A stretch of 64,000 bases of DNA. It comes from Otis tarda. Its lineage: Eukaryota; Chordata; Aves; Otidiformes; Otididae. A program made the translations under genes and the position numbers. Positions within the stretch are counted from its first letter, which is position 1. Each line of letters begins with the position of its first letter. Below the pieces are notes generated by a model. That model was not told where the DNA came from and did not search any database. It saw only the letters and a list, made by a program, of their open reading frames with translations. Location of the stretch: the NCBI GenBank assembly GCA_026413225.1, contig CM048552.1:53955001-54019000 (forward strand), given 5' to 3'. Positions 22,699 through 34,312 of this stretch are shown piece by piece.

Positions 22699-25600
22699 CC
22701 TTCTCCCATCTCCCTTCCCTGCAGCTCATTTTTCTTCCATGTTTCAGATAAGAGAGCGTTCATAAGCAGCGTTAATTATGTCCTGTGGAGGAGAATACAG
22801 GAGGTTGCAGCAGCCAGTGTCTCTCTGCTCCTGTGCCTGAGGCAGCACCTTTGCTGTTCCCCCATGCTTATGTGGAGTCTGAGGAAACCCTGCACAGGGA
22901 CCTGCTGAGGAGCTGGGGGCAGGCTATGGGGTGCCTGTGCCCTAGTTGCTGGTGTCCTATGCCATGGGAGCCATGGATACTGCAGAAAGCAGGTCCAGCA
23001 GCCTAATGGGTGACCGCTGTGAGGGGAAAAGAAGGGAAGAATGGACTAGTGAGGGGAAAAAGCAAGGAGATGATCATGGGATGGGAAGAATATGACAGTA
23101 GAGGGATAAAGGAGTGGGGACCCCTACAGAAACTCATGGTCTTTTTTTGCATTAGCCATTTTCAAATGCTATGACTATTAAATCTATTTTAAATGTTAAT
23201 GGGAGAAATTAAGCTCTCCTTCCCTGCCCCTCGAAACCCATTCCCTGCTCTTTTCCCTGCTTACAGTTGTGGCAGGAGGCCTCTTTTTAAAAGTTGCCTA
23301 AGGGGGAAAGATTAACACAGAAACACATCTTCTCCATCCCTCTGAGCTCGAGGAATACAACAGTTGGGACTTCTGGGTGCCAATTTCTGGTTGGGAGACA
23401 AAAAGGCAGTGAAGAGGATGACCAACCAACCACCACCAAAAGTGACCACCTTGAACCAGTCGTGCCAGGGAAGGGAAGATCTGAGTGAAAGGACAGAGGA
23501 GTGAACTTCCAGGTAATCTCTTATTTCTTCACTCAGCCTTGAGGAGGAGTCATAATCTGAAGGAAGGAAATTGTGTTTCTGCTCTGAGGGGTGCCAAAGC
23601 TAAGCAAGCCCTGAGGCTCAGAAGGAGGGCAAAAGAGGGGATCACTGAAAAGAGGAGCTCACTGGCAACGGGAGGAACAAGAGATTATCAAATTTGGATC
23701 AAAATGACACTGGGAGAAAGGGAAAAAAAGCCTCTTGCTGAGATGGAGTGGGCTGGTCATTAGCTCTCCCCAGCAGCGGAGGGGGAGGGAGGCTGCCAGA
23801 GGAACTGGTAGGACGATTACTTGGGGACCTGAGGAGCTGACAAGAGCAGCTATTTCCATTTCAAATGGGAAGGCGAGAGGAGATCAAACGCATTTCACAG
23901 TAATGATCCGGAGCCTTTCCCTGCACACTGAGCCACACAAACGCTCACTGTAATTGAAGCCACACATAGCTAAGACGAAGAAGTTGAAATTTGCTCAAGG
24001 GGGTTTGGGTGAACAACATCCACAAAACAAACATAAAATCCCAACCTGCAACAAACAAACAGCTCTGCGGTATCCACAGAGCATCTGAGAAAAAGCCATT
24101 CCCCAGCATTGGGCTCCCCTCCCACCAGTTTGCCTGCCACCGGCTGTCCCCATGCATCAGGAGGTGCTCTGCAAAATGACACCACTCCATTCTTCCTGCA
24201 TCTCCTCAGAATCCGTGAACACCTATTCCCAATCCCATGGGTGAATGAGCCAGTGAAAAAAAAAAAGAAAAATTGGTGGTAAATAAACATTTGTGTTAAA
24301 CCTAGGGTTTAGATGGGTATGGAATAAGAACATCAGTATAGCACAGGATGGACTTGAGATCTTTTTGCTTATACATTCATTTTCTAAACAGACTAAGGTG
24401 ACTCCTGTTTAAAACTAGTGAGGAATATTGATCAAGTGCTTATAGCTTTCCATTCCCTGATCGCCTGCTGAGATTGCATTTAGGTATTAAGTGGTAGTTT
24501 GATATAATCCCATTCTTCCTACCTGGAAACCAGTTTGAGATCCACCAGCCCACTTCAGAGGGAGATACTTGTTGCCATTGCTGCCACTACCCCAGGGTTT
24601 AAGAAACTGGCTGTTCCACGGTAATAGGATTGACTACCTTACCCAACCCCATATTTTCAAATGCCATCTAGAGAACAAATCTGAGTCCTTCCCAATCCCA
24701 TTCTTCCAGCCTAGCAGCCTTCAGAAAAGGGAGAAAAGTGCTTCCATGCTGCAGAAAGTATGAGAGTCAGGTTTATTTAACGTAAAGTGTTTATTCAGTT
24801 AATCCAAACTAGTTAAAAATACCTGCCCCAGACTAGAAATACTTACCTCAGAAACAAGAGCCTCCAGAGTGGTATCAGTCACCCCAAAGACTCTTAGCCC
24901 ATCCTCCCTCTCCACATTGTCACTTCGGACAAGCTATGGCAAAAAGCAGGGCTTTTCGAACAGTCAGCAGGGCCAGGAGCCCCTTGACAGGGAGGGATAA
25001 GACCACTCTGCAGAGTGTTCGATCTTTTCTTCAGTTGGAGGCAGAAGCCTGCATGTCTCCTGCTACCCATTACTTAACTCATGCACAGCAGTAGGAAGAA
25101 GAGAAAAAGCAGTTTCTAAGGTAACCGTGCACCCAGCACTTTGGGCTGTGCAGGAGACAGGCAGCTGCTAGGAACAGCTGGGAGGCAGTGGACAGTGTGC
25201 AGGTGAGTGCTGTCCTCTTCAAGAAGCCTCACACAGCACCAGGGGGGCACGATGCTGCACCAAGCTGACTGAAGGAAAGGCTGCATGTGGGCCGTACTCT
25301 AGCAACCTTGTCCTTCAGGGGCCAGGATGCGGGTCAATGAGATGGCTGGGCTCCCTGCAGGGATGATGCTGTGCAATCAGCTCCCCGCACATAGGCACAA
25401 TAAAACCCTCATGAAGGGCACGAGAGCAGAGGCTCACTGTGAATCCTACAGTGTTTCCTCCCTCCTCCACCTGGGTTTGAAAGGCTGCTCATCGCCTCAG
25501 CTGTCTGTCTCCTTCTCCACAGTCCCACACTGCAGATCTGACTCCCAAGAGATATTTTTAAGACTTGTAGCCTGGCCTTCTCCAGAGCTTACCTACCATG

Positions 25601-26553
25601 CTGGTGAGAGACAAGGAGGAGCCTGCACAGTCAAAGTAGTTCCATCCCAGGGCTGAGGTGGGACAGAGGCTTGTGATAACATGGCTGAGAGATCTCCAGG
25701 TCAAACCAAGAGCTAGCCTCTCCTACTGAGTGATGTGGCCAGTCCCCAGTACCACTAATGAGATTTAGTCATAGAAGGAGTTTGAAAGTCCTCCAGTGCT
25801 GAAATGAGAGAGCTGAGGTACCTAGAGATGGGGATCCACTGGTCTCAGCTGAGGCTTATGAGTGGCATGACCCAAGGTGCAGGTCTGTGTAGGGTCTTCT
25901 GAGGGCCAAACTATTCTGTGCCCAAGTTTTACGTGCATTAGAGACAAGGCACTGGGCACCAACAGCCCAAAGGGAGCTTGATCCCCAGCTATGACCAAGC
26001 ACAAGGTGGACACAGTTTGGTCCCATCTCCAGGGGAGGTCACCCACACCACAGCCTGCCCAGGCTACAAAGGGTTTTGGACCCTGCTCCAGGGCTGAGGC
26101 TTCTGGCTTTTGCTGTCATGAGAGTTTGGTCTAAGCCCAGCTGAGGAAAAGCTCAGTGCTGGGACACGGAGTAGTGCTGAAGCAAGCATGGAGCTGGGGC
26201 TGCAAGGTATAGCATGAGGAGAGAGGAGCCTACATGCAGAGCCCAGACCAGGGAGGGAGAGCGAGGCACGTGTGTGCACATGTGTGTGCTGTGGAGCTGC
26301 ATGTGTGGGACAGGCCAGTGCCCCAAGCGTGAAGGAACCTCTGTAAACAAGCGTGTGGATGAGTGAGTGTGCCTGGGGCACAGGAGAGGGTGCAACAGCC
26401 GCGGTGACTCTCAAACTAAAGCAACTGCAGTAGGTAGCCCTCCTCATGCACAGGCTACACTGGACCCCACAGAAACCCTTTTTGCGATGCACAGCCCTGA
26501 GCATTAGCACATTCTTGCTTGAAGAGTCTTATTTAGCATTTGCAGCGTGTAGA

Positions 26554-26579
26554 TGTGTGTGTGTGTGTGTGTGTGTGTG
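26554..26579. repeat. (TG)13 microsatellite
   Basis: Thirteen uninterrupted TG units, with looser GTGTGT-rich sequence also nearby at about 26270-26290 and 26596-26620. It is likely to be length-polymorphic. Confidence 0.93.
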
Positions 26580-26879
26580 CAACCCAGACCCAGGTGTGAA
26601 CCCCGTGTGTGCACGTGCATTTCAGGGTAGGTACGGGTACACGGCACACACATATGCTCTGTGGCACTGAGTGAAAGCCCAGACTCTCACTTCTGAGCCC
26701 ATCCTGTAAAATGTGGGCGGCAGAGCCTCCGCCCATGCAGCACATGGGAGCACCTCAGCCAGCTGGCAGCCCCACTTTGTGCTGCAGCCAGCACCAACGC
26801 AGCCTTGCCTGATATTGAAACCATTACTCTTCACCAGTCTCTTGCCCTGTGCTGCCTCTTCATCCCCAAGAAGCTTGGA

Positions 26880-27110
26880 GCTAAAATTATACACCCGAAT
26901 AATTATGCTGTAGCTTGAAAACAATCTCCCTCCCTCCTCACCCTTTTCTTTGACGTGTGTGTTTAATATCAAATTATTTATAACCCAGCCTCGCGGTCAA
27001 GCTTTTAATGAAAGAGCTGCCAGAGACTTTTAAAAGCATCGTATTCACTTGACTGGCCACATTATGCTGAGTAAGGGCTGCAGGGGCTTTAGCGAAAGGA
27101 GTCTTGCTGC
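26880..27110. promoter_or_regulatory. Candidate conserved non-coding element
   Basis: ATTA-type cores are clustered: CGAATAATTATGC near 26896, TTTAATATCAAATTATTTA near 26962 and CTTTTAATGAAAG near 27002. They are interspersed with retained CpGs (TTGACGTGTG, CCTCGCGGTC, GCATCGTATTC). A near-palindromic CTTTTAAAAG lies near 27028-27037. There is no coding frame. An enhancer is a plausible reading; the evidence is motif density only. Confidence 0.27.
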
Positions 27111-28909
27111 TGAAAATCCCCCCAGTCCATGTGCGCACGTGTTTTACTCGCTCACACTGCCTCCTGTTCTCTCCATGTCATTTGTTCTGTCTTTCCTTCT
27201 CCCTTCCCCATCTAGATCTGCAGTATCCGCCTGGCTATCATAAGATTGCTGCCAGCACTGATGTCTACAAATAAAAGTATGATTAAACAGGGATTCTTCA
27301 ATGCCACATGGATTTTTTCTTCCCCAGGATTATGCATAACCAAAGAGAGGTCAAATAAATGAAGGAACAGATCCTCTAACCCTCCCTCCCTCAGCTTTAT
27401 CTGCTTCTTTTCACCGCACTAACCTTTTCCTTCCCTAAGCATATAGGCACATATACATATTCCTCTCCCCCTTCAGCATGAAATATTGATGAATTCTGCT
27501 CCCCTAAATGAAGGTTTGTTGGAGAAGAAGCCTGCCATTCATCTTCAGAGCAGGAGGAATGCAAATGTGTTGAAATCCTGGGAGGGATGGGACAGCGAAA
27601 CACAAGGGCTGCTGCAGCAGCTGCCAGATCACGTTTGATTCTGTGCACGGGCACAGACAGCAGCAGGGCAGGAAAGCTGCCCCAAGCCGTGCCGACCCTC
27701 CTAGTTCCCCAAGCAAGAGGCAGAAACATGCTGCCCAAGAAGGAAGCTTATTTGCACAGAAGATATGCCTTGAATTATAGGGGAGGGCCAAGCTGCTCTT
27801 AGCACAGGTGTAAATCTGTGGCTACTGAAGCTAAAAGGGAGTTATTCCAGATTTACACTCCCATCAGGGGGTTTTATATATGTAGTTTTCCACTGTGCCT
27901 TCTGCCACCTGAGGCACCACTGCACACGTCCAGCTTTCATGGGCTCTGGCAGGAATAAAACATGCATAAAAACTTGGTAATCAATCCCCTCTGGGTCTAA
28001 TGTAAAAGACCTGTCCCCAGGGGATCTGAGCATCTGGAAGAAGAAAACCAACAACAACCCATAACATTTAGGGACTTGCACTTCTCTTTGCATCTCTGAG
28101 GAAGAAAGTGATGATGTCTGTTCATTTTGGTACATAATTGGGCTCCCAGCACTGAGTGAGGAACATCAAAGAGGTAAAGACCGTGCACAGATCTCCAAGT
28201 GAAGTACTGTGGCTGTTCTTGATCATTAGGCATTCAGGGAGGAGAATATGGAGCTAGAAGGCCTCTAGAGTCCCTGCATACAGAGATCTCAAACCATAGG
28301 CTTGCCTAAAAGAGCCACTGACCCCCTTGTACAGAGTCTTTCAACTCCTGCATCTGAGGAGGCAACCTATGTTCTCCGTCAGGGGCAGAGTGGTCAGGCT
28401 CAGGCAAGATGACAGTGAGGAAAGGCACAAGTGAGAAGGATCAGGTGCTAAAAGGCTTCCAAGTCACTAAAGCATTCTGGTTTTCCCCAGATATGAAGGC
28501 CTCTCCAAATCCAGAGAGGAGTGTAACAAGAATTTCCCACGCTCTAAAGCTATCAACCCCTTGAAATTAGTGCTGCACTGGCACCTCTAAACCCAGCTGT
28601 TCTCTGCACTGCCTCCATTTTTAAGTTATTAAAGACCTTGGAAAATCCTCCCACAAGTCCTTCAGCCAGAAGCCAAACCCTGTGAAGCCAAATGCAAGCA
28701 ACAGCAGCTAACTTGATGCTTGCCCATGTGCAGCTGCATGCCTCAATCAATGCTACCAAACCTGCTGCCGCGCTGCCATCCCAAAAGCTGCAGCATCTCT
28801 GCTGGCCTTGCAGCCACTTGGCAGAGCTAGTCACACAGGGGATTTATGAGGGCTCCCAAGAGCTCTGCTGAGCATCACACACTCCCTGGCCCCAGCCAGC
28901 CCAGGGAAA
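27111..28909. other. Non-coding sequence
   Basis: Overlapping frames up to about 113 codons, no domain, no repeat family recognised. Nothing else can be supported. Confidence 0.5.
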
Positions 28910-29015
28910 GAACCATAAATCCCATTTCACAGATGAGAGGAGTGAAGCACGGAGAGGTGGGTGACTTCACAGTCCAATCTCCCATCCAGATGCCTACTGC
29001 CTTGGCTCCAAAGCC
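28910..29015 (+). mobile_element. MIR-type SINE fragment
   Basis: AAATCCCATTTCACAGATGA then GAGGAGTGAAGCACGGAGAG then GTGGGTGACTTCAC match, in order, the MIR core (CCCCATTTTACAGATGAGGA, AACTGAGGCACAGAGAGG, TTAAGTGACTTGCC). A last block, CTTGGCTCCAAAGCCC, matches the 3' GGCTCCAGAGCC. The element is in plus orientation and lacks its 5' tRNA-like part. It is diverged but the collinear order of four blocks is persuasive. Confidence 0.62.
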
Positions 29016-29224
29016 CTTCCCCGATCTGTGTGTCCCAGACCTATTACAATGTGCTGCTGCTGCACTCACTACAGCTTGTGGTGATGGAGGGTATCCATTG
29101 CTCCCCCTCCTTCTCCTCTGTGTACTGCCAGCTGAGTGCTTTTTTTCCCCAGTTCAGAAGGCAGCTTCCCGCATCCCGCTGTGTGGCTTATCTTCTGCAA
29201 TTAGCACTTCCTGCCATATCTGAT

Positions 29225-29400
29225 AGGAGAGAAAGGCTCAGCTGCCCCTGATTAATTGCCGAGTATTTGCTTTATTTTCCACTTCTGTGGCCTGGAATTA
29301 ATTAGTTTATCCCTCTGATTCCTTCATGGGCCAGAGCGTTCTCCTTTTTTTGTGCAATTATATATAATAGCAACGCTTCAAATCCCCTGGGGAACTGTTG
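29225..29400. promoter_or_regulatory. Candidate conserved non-coding element with TAATTA-type sites
   Basis: Contains CCTGATTAATTGCCGAG near 29248, GGAATTAATTAGTTTATCC near 29295 and GTGCAATTATATATAATAGC near 29353: three strong homeodomain-type clusters within about 125 bp, with CpGs kept at GCCGAG, AGCGTT and AACGCTTC. No coding frame spans it. It lies just 3' of a MIR fragment; MIR pieces are sometimes incorporated into regulatory DNA, but that link is only a suggestion here. Confidence 0.28.
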
Positions 29401-31122
29401 AGAGAGGCTCTCAATGGGGAAGAAAGGAGCCTGAAAGCAGGGAGATTACTAAAGGTCATACACCCTACAGCTTCCCTGCGGTCTTAAAATATATACTATC
29501 CTCTGACTCCAGCACAAATCCCTTCCTCTTGCCACCTGCCTTGCTGCCTTCTCCAGGCTTTTCAGTGAATTAATGTCTGAACAGCAGGAAAAGCTTGCAA
29601 ACCTAAATCCCAAGTGTGAGCAAGAGATGCAAATCATGGGCCCCCCTTGGCTGGACACCTTCAGATGTTGCAGAAAACACAGATCTCTCAGCCCAGCAGG
29701 GACAGTCTAGCAATACTTACTTGGCCCCTGGAAGCTACATGGCAATAGGAACATTGGCTCTAATTTGACAGAGATGTTATAGCTTAGATGCAGGAGCTAA
29801 ACACTCAGTCTCTGACTGAGGAGGATTGCTCCCATGGCCCTCTCAGAAGCCAACCAATAACATCTTGCTGACTTGGGGGAAAGGAGGAGAGAAGAAGGTT
29901 TCTGAGAGCAGAGCAAGCAGACCATGCTCAGTCCCTCCCTTGCAAACGCAGGCAGCACTGGAACTGGTGCTCACATCCCAGTTCTCGTTTCCTAATAATT
30001 AGTGTAGATTTGGAGTAAATGAGTAGAAAAGCACTGTTACTGAAAGCAATCCTTGCTCCTTTGGCCGAAAGGAGAAGGCTTTTCTGCTATTCTTTATTGT
30101 GTCTCTCTAAGCCAGGCCTTGCCTAGAAACTACAGCCCTCAGGGAACAGTATGTGGGGCAGCCCTGCACCTTGCATGGGGCAAAATGAAAGCATCTGGGA
30201 AAGGGTGAGACAGTACTTCATCTAATTCCTGAACTGTTGGTAGTGGATCCATTTAAGCACTTATTTACTGAAGTTTATAGACCCATAAATGCTGTCTTCC
30301 TTCTTATCTCATTCACACCCATCATTAGGCAATTTGATCTTTACAGTCTCAAGTGCTTGGGCCATCTCACTTACTGCATTTCTCTTTAAGGTGGGACATG
30401 ACGTGCCAGGTGGCTGTGTTTGACCCAACGCAGGCTGAGTTTCAGGGTGCTTTTCTGGTGCCAGGGTTCCTGTGCATGAAAATTTCAGTGGTATCTATCT
30501 TGTAGGTCTGGCAACATGGTGTAGCCAGGATGCCGCCTCCAGCTCGCAGGCTCTCAGTATATCAGTGGCCTCACCCAGGGTGGGAAGAGAGGGATTCCAG
30601 GGCACTTACGCAGACAAAAATTTGGCAGGTGCTTATCTTCCCACCACAATACCTGCAGAGCTAAAGCTGTTCAGCTTTGAGTCAGAGAACAGACAGCAGG
30701 TCGACTCTTCTGTTTGCAGGGAAGTGGGGTGATGGGGCAAGATAGTGTGCCCTGGCACCCTGCTTTTTGGATTGACATTTCTCTTTCCTTGCTCCCCTGC
30801 CTCTTATTGCTACTCAGCTCTACCTTCATTTGACTCTCTTAATTATTAGCAGTGCCCAGTTGTCTCCCCTGCCTTTTGGGTAGATTAATAAATAAAGGTG
30901 ATAAAAGTGTGGAAGGTGGGTGAAGCCTGTGCATTGCCTGGGCTGCAAATCAAGAAGCAGCTGAGGGCTGCAGCTGGGTTGACATGGCCGCTCCCGGAGC
31001 TCTCCTCCCCCTCCTTTCTCTCTCCTGACGTGCAGCTCTGCCTGTTCTGCATCACGGACCCCTCTGAACTTGCTCTGCAGGCAGGGTGTGAACAGAGCGC
31101 AGGCATGCCTGGGAGTCTGTAA
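29401..31122. other. Non-coding sequence
   Basis: No gene, named repeat or RNA recognised; frames are below about 90 codons. The motif TCTGTAATTATGCGG closes the stretch just before a TG repeat. Confidence 0.5.
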
Positions 31123-31133
31123 TTATGCGGTGA

Positions 31134-31152
31134 TGTGTGTGTGTGTGTGTGT
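31134..31152. repeat. (TG)9 microsatellite
   Basis: Nineteen bases of uninterrupted TG alternation immediately upstream of the longest open frame in the window. Confidence 0.92.
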
Positions 31153-31194
31153 CAGGGAGGGGAAAATGGGTCCGAGGCTGGCCGTGCACGCAAC

Positions 31195-31893
31195 ATGGAG
31201 CTAGGAAATGTGAGCATGCGAGGTGTATTACAGGCATGCTTACACCTCTCTTATTTGTATCGCCGCCTGTGCCCTTCGGTACACTGCATGCTCCAGAGAG
31301 CATCTGCTGAGCAAAAGACATTGACATATAAGAAGGAGGGAGCTTGCTTTAAAGACACTGTATGTATCCATCCAGACCGTGTGCCGCAGTCGGCGAGTCG
31401 TTTCAGGGGAAATGGTTGCGTCTCTCTCCTTGGGAAGGCGTCTAGCTTAGCACTGCTGGGCTCTCCCTTGACTCAGCATGGTGTTAGGGGAACAGCCATT
31501 TCCCTGCTCATGGAATCAAAAGGACATAGAACACCCACAGCTGTTTCCCTTATCCATTTTTCAGGGAGAGGACAAGTGGAGAGTAGTTTCTTGCCTTATT
31601 CTAAAGGGAATAGCCCCTGGTCCTGGCGCTGTGGGGCACTACTGGAAAAGATGGGTCTGTATGTGGGGAGAGCAAGTTGTGCTAGTTGTATGCTGAGGAG
31701 TCAAACGCAGCCTCTGTTCTACAGTGACCTGCATATTGGACTCCCTAACAGCGGGCACAGAGGAGACCCTTTTGCCTCCTTCCATGAATTCCCATTTATC
31801 CCTGAAGTTCTTGCATTGGTGTCCTGGTTCAACTTCTTCGACACCTGCATCCCCCAGCCATGCTCTGCTGATGGGCATCAGGATCCACCCTGA
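31195..31893 (+). other. Longest ATG open frame, 232 codons; probably not a gene
   Basis: The frame is open from 31123 and its first ATG is at 31195, in a favourable start context (A at -3, G at +4). It stops with TGA at 31891-31893. The predicted product has no recognisable domain, signal peptide or clear membrane segment, is moderately cysteine- and serine-rich, and matches no family I know. The codons show no obvious third-position preference. The TG repeat upstream helps keep the frame open. A cluster of CpGs at about 31376-31445 suggests selection or a short unmethylated patch. An AATAAA occurs near 32302, about 400 bp after the stop. A frame this long is uncommon by chance in 64 kb but not decisive; an untranslated or lncRNA exon is also possible. 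Confidence 0.12.
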
Positions 31894-31936
31894 GCTATTG
31901 TACGGTAAATTACGTGCGTAACTATTTTCTGTTATT

Positions 31937-31951
31937 GGGGGGGGGGGGGGG
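31937..31951. repeat. G15 homopolymer
   Basis: Fifteen consecutive G residues, flanked by TTATT on both sides. Long G runs are rare, prone to quadruplex formation and to length error in sequencing. Confidence 0.9.
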
Positions 31952-32475
31952 TTATTTTCCTTCTCTGTTTTCTTTTCCTCTATTCTTCTCTTAAACTTTT
32001 TTTTTTTAATTTCAACCCACGAGTTTTGCCTTCTTTTCTTTAACAATTCTCCTCCCCATCCCACTGCAGGGAGATGTGAGAGGGGAATGAGCAACTGTGT
32101 GGTATTTTAGCTGCTGAGTAGGGCTAAACCACGACACTCTGCATGGTTTTAAATGGCAGGACTGCAAAACTGACAAGGCTTTCCACCCTGGCACCTACAA
32201 TGCAATTCATGCACAAGCACCAAGTATCATCCTTTGTTTAACCTTGCAATAAGCTACAGCTTTACTAAGGTGGCACTCACAGAGGTGGCTTGAAAGCAAA
32301 CCAATAAACATCTCTCTTAAATTACTTGGTACAGCTTTTAGTTTTCTGTTAGTTTTCACAGCTCTGAGTAACAGCAGAATGAAAGATATGCAAGGTACTG
32401 GCTTTGAATGACATGGAAAGCCAAGCACCTGCTCCTGACGGCTCATTCAGATTTGCAGGAACAGAGCCCAGGGAC

Positions 32476-32493
32476 GCATGCATTTCTGCATGC
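32476..32493. repeat. 7-bp inverted repeat GCATGCA/TGCATGC
   Basis: GCATGCA at 32476-32482 and TGCATGC at 32487-32493 are separated by TTTC. This is a short hairpin made of alternating purine-pyrimidine bases; chance origin is quite possible. Confidence 0.6.
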
Positions 32494-34165
32494 TCAATCC
32501 TGCACCAGCATTTGCAATTGCTGAGCTGCCTGTACAGACCTATCATTTTACATGGGCAAATTGATATTTATTCAGCCCCATTTGAATGCAAAGCTGCCAT
32601 CATTGCACGCACATGAAGTAAGCGTGCAGCTCCTCACAAGCAGACACACTACCCCCAGTCATGATGGAGTGTACTCCCCAAGTTCCTGAAAGCAGAGTCC
32701 TGGGATTTCAGTGTCAGGCACTGCTCAAAGAGAAGTTTAGCATCTCATCAAATTCCAGTTTGTTGTTACGCACTGGCTACCTCAAATTCTCCGTACTAGT
32801 TTCCATGTAAAGTGTTATTTTTACTTCCTTTTGTACATGTCTTTGCTGGGTTTCCAGACATTATTAAGCATCTGTCACACTCTACCCCAGAGGTAGCTGC
32901 ATTTCAGCTGTGGCTGAATGATTGCTGTGTACATAGTCTGCAAAGCAGTTAGTGATTCTTCAATGTGACAGGCACTGGGGATGTCAGTCATTTTCATTAA
33001 CATAAATAAGATATGTTTCATTTTAGTCACTCTAAAATCATTGAGTCATTTATTGATGTCTCAGTAATTTATGAGCTCTGTATCTTGGCTGGAAACCGAG
33101 CAGTGTGACTGTTTGCAGTAAGAAATGGGCATAGCACAGAGACAGATCTCTGTTAGCTAAAGTTCAACTATTTCTTCCCTGGGTCAAAGTGGTAAGCAAA
33201 CTGGGGTGACGAGGCTTGGGAGCCTTTCACCTGCAGTTCATACAGTTGGTGGCAAGATGCTTTTACTACAGTGCTCAGCAAAAAATGAGCCGACCATTTC
33301 TCATATTCCTATTGGTGCTATGGCTTATCACAGGCATCCAAAAACTGGATCTAATTCCCCCTTTTGCTGACAACCCTAGCCCAGAATGCAAAGGGCCCAT
33401 TAGAACAGAGAATGAACTTCCCTCCTGCTCCTAGAAATGGTCAGCCAGGAGGAGAGGTGCACATGTTATGTTTGCTCTGCTGCAGCCGGAGCTTTTATCT
33501 GGAAGGGTGATGAAAGGGAAGTGTGAATCTCCCAGGCTGTGAGTCAAGCACTCTCATCAGACTAATTTCAGACAAAAGAAAATTTATCATTCAGGAGAAC
33601 TGAGTGAATTCAGGTGAGCTCTGGAGAGGCATCCAGATTTTCTGCTGATGAGACAAACCAAAATGGTATGCCAGCCCATCACAGTCCAGAGAGAAGAGGA
33701 GCCCTGCATCCTCCACACCACCTCAGCAACCCAGTGGTGGGATGGAAGATTTGTCCAAAAACAATGTCCAGGCAGTGCGTCTCTCTCAAGATGTCTGCGC
33801 TGGCCTCCCCCTGCCACATGTTTCAGATCCTCTCTACTCTCAGAAATGCCCAGCAAGGGTGACCATAAAACCAATGGGGAGAGGAAGGGTGAGGGAGTTG
33901 TGATCTGTATGAGCGTCAGCCAAGCAAACTGCGATGCTGGAGGTGAAGAGGTGCACATAACCACTCCAGCTCTGGCGTTGAATTTTTCTTGGGGTAGGAG
34001 GAAAAGGAGAGGAGGACTGGTGGAGGGTGCCCAGAGCCCACACTGACATTTCTCCCATCCCCATAATCTCACCTCTCTGGCACCTCCCTGCTGGGAGAGA
34101 GGCAGCAGAGGTTTTATCAAGCCCAGCAAAGGAGGAAAAAAACAACCTGAAGTCCAAAGAAACTT

Positions 34166-34312
34166 CTGTCTCCCTTTGTCTCCTTTGCTCATCCTTCTTC
34201 CCTCCCTTTCTCTTTCCTTCCTGTTTCTGTCAGGTTCTCTTCTCTCCTCCATCTCTTACTTTCCCTCCTCATCCCTTCTTGCCTTTTTCAATCTTTTTTC
34301 CCATGTTTTCTC
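34166..34312. repeat. Long polypyrimidine-rich tract
   Basis: About 147 bp of mainly C and T on the plus strand with few purines (for example TCCTTCTTCCCTCCCTTTCT). On the minus strand it is a purine tract that opens a 221-codon frame (33587-34252), which explains the charged, repetitive start of that frame. Such tracts can adopt triplex (H-DNA) structure; they also imitate splice-acceptor tracts. Confidence 0.75.

Larger units (their letters stand above)
21861..26879. other. Non-coding sequence, GC-leaning in parts
   Basis: Overlapping frames up to about 148 codons occur on both strands without domains. Named local items are a quadruplex motif at 22371-22409, a 9-bp inverted repeat at 22252-22275, a T16 run at 22683-22698 followed by a good splice-acceptor-like sequence ending at about 22726, and a (TG)13 repeat at 26554-26579. 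No gene recognised; 23.0-26.5 kb otherwise shows nothing I can name. Confidence 0.5.
31894..33586. other. Non-coding sequence with G15 run
   Basis: Contains a G15 run at 31937-31951 followed by a T-rich, pyrimidine-dominated tract up to about 32060, and a small inverted repeat at 32476-32493. No gene recognised. Confidence 0.55.

Noticed and set aside
25237-25252. CTCF-like CACCAGGGGGGCAC
   Set aside because: One extra G breaks the spacing of the core motif, so it is not a good match.
33587-34252. 221-codon minus-strand open frame
   Set aside because: Its start lies in the complement of a polypyrimidine tract, giving a low-complexity charged N-terminus; the remainder has no domain and is overlapped by plus-strand frames of similar quality.
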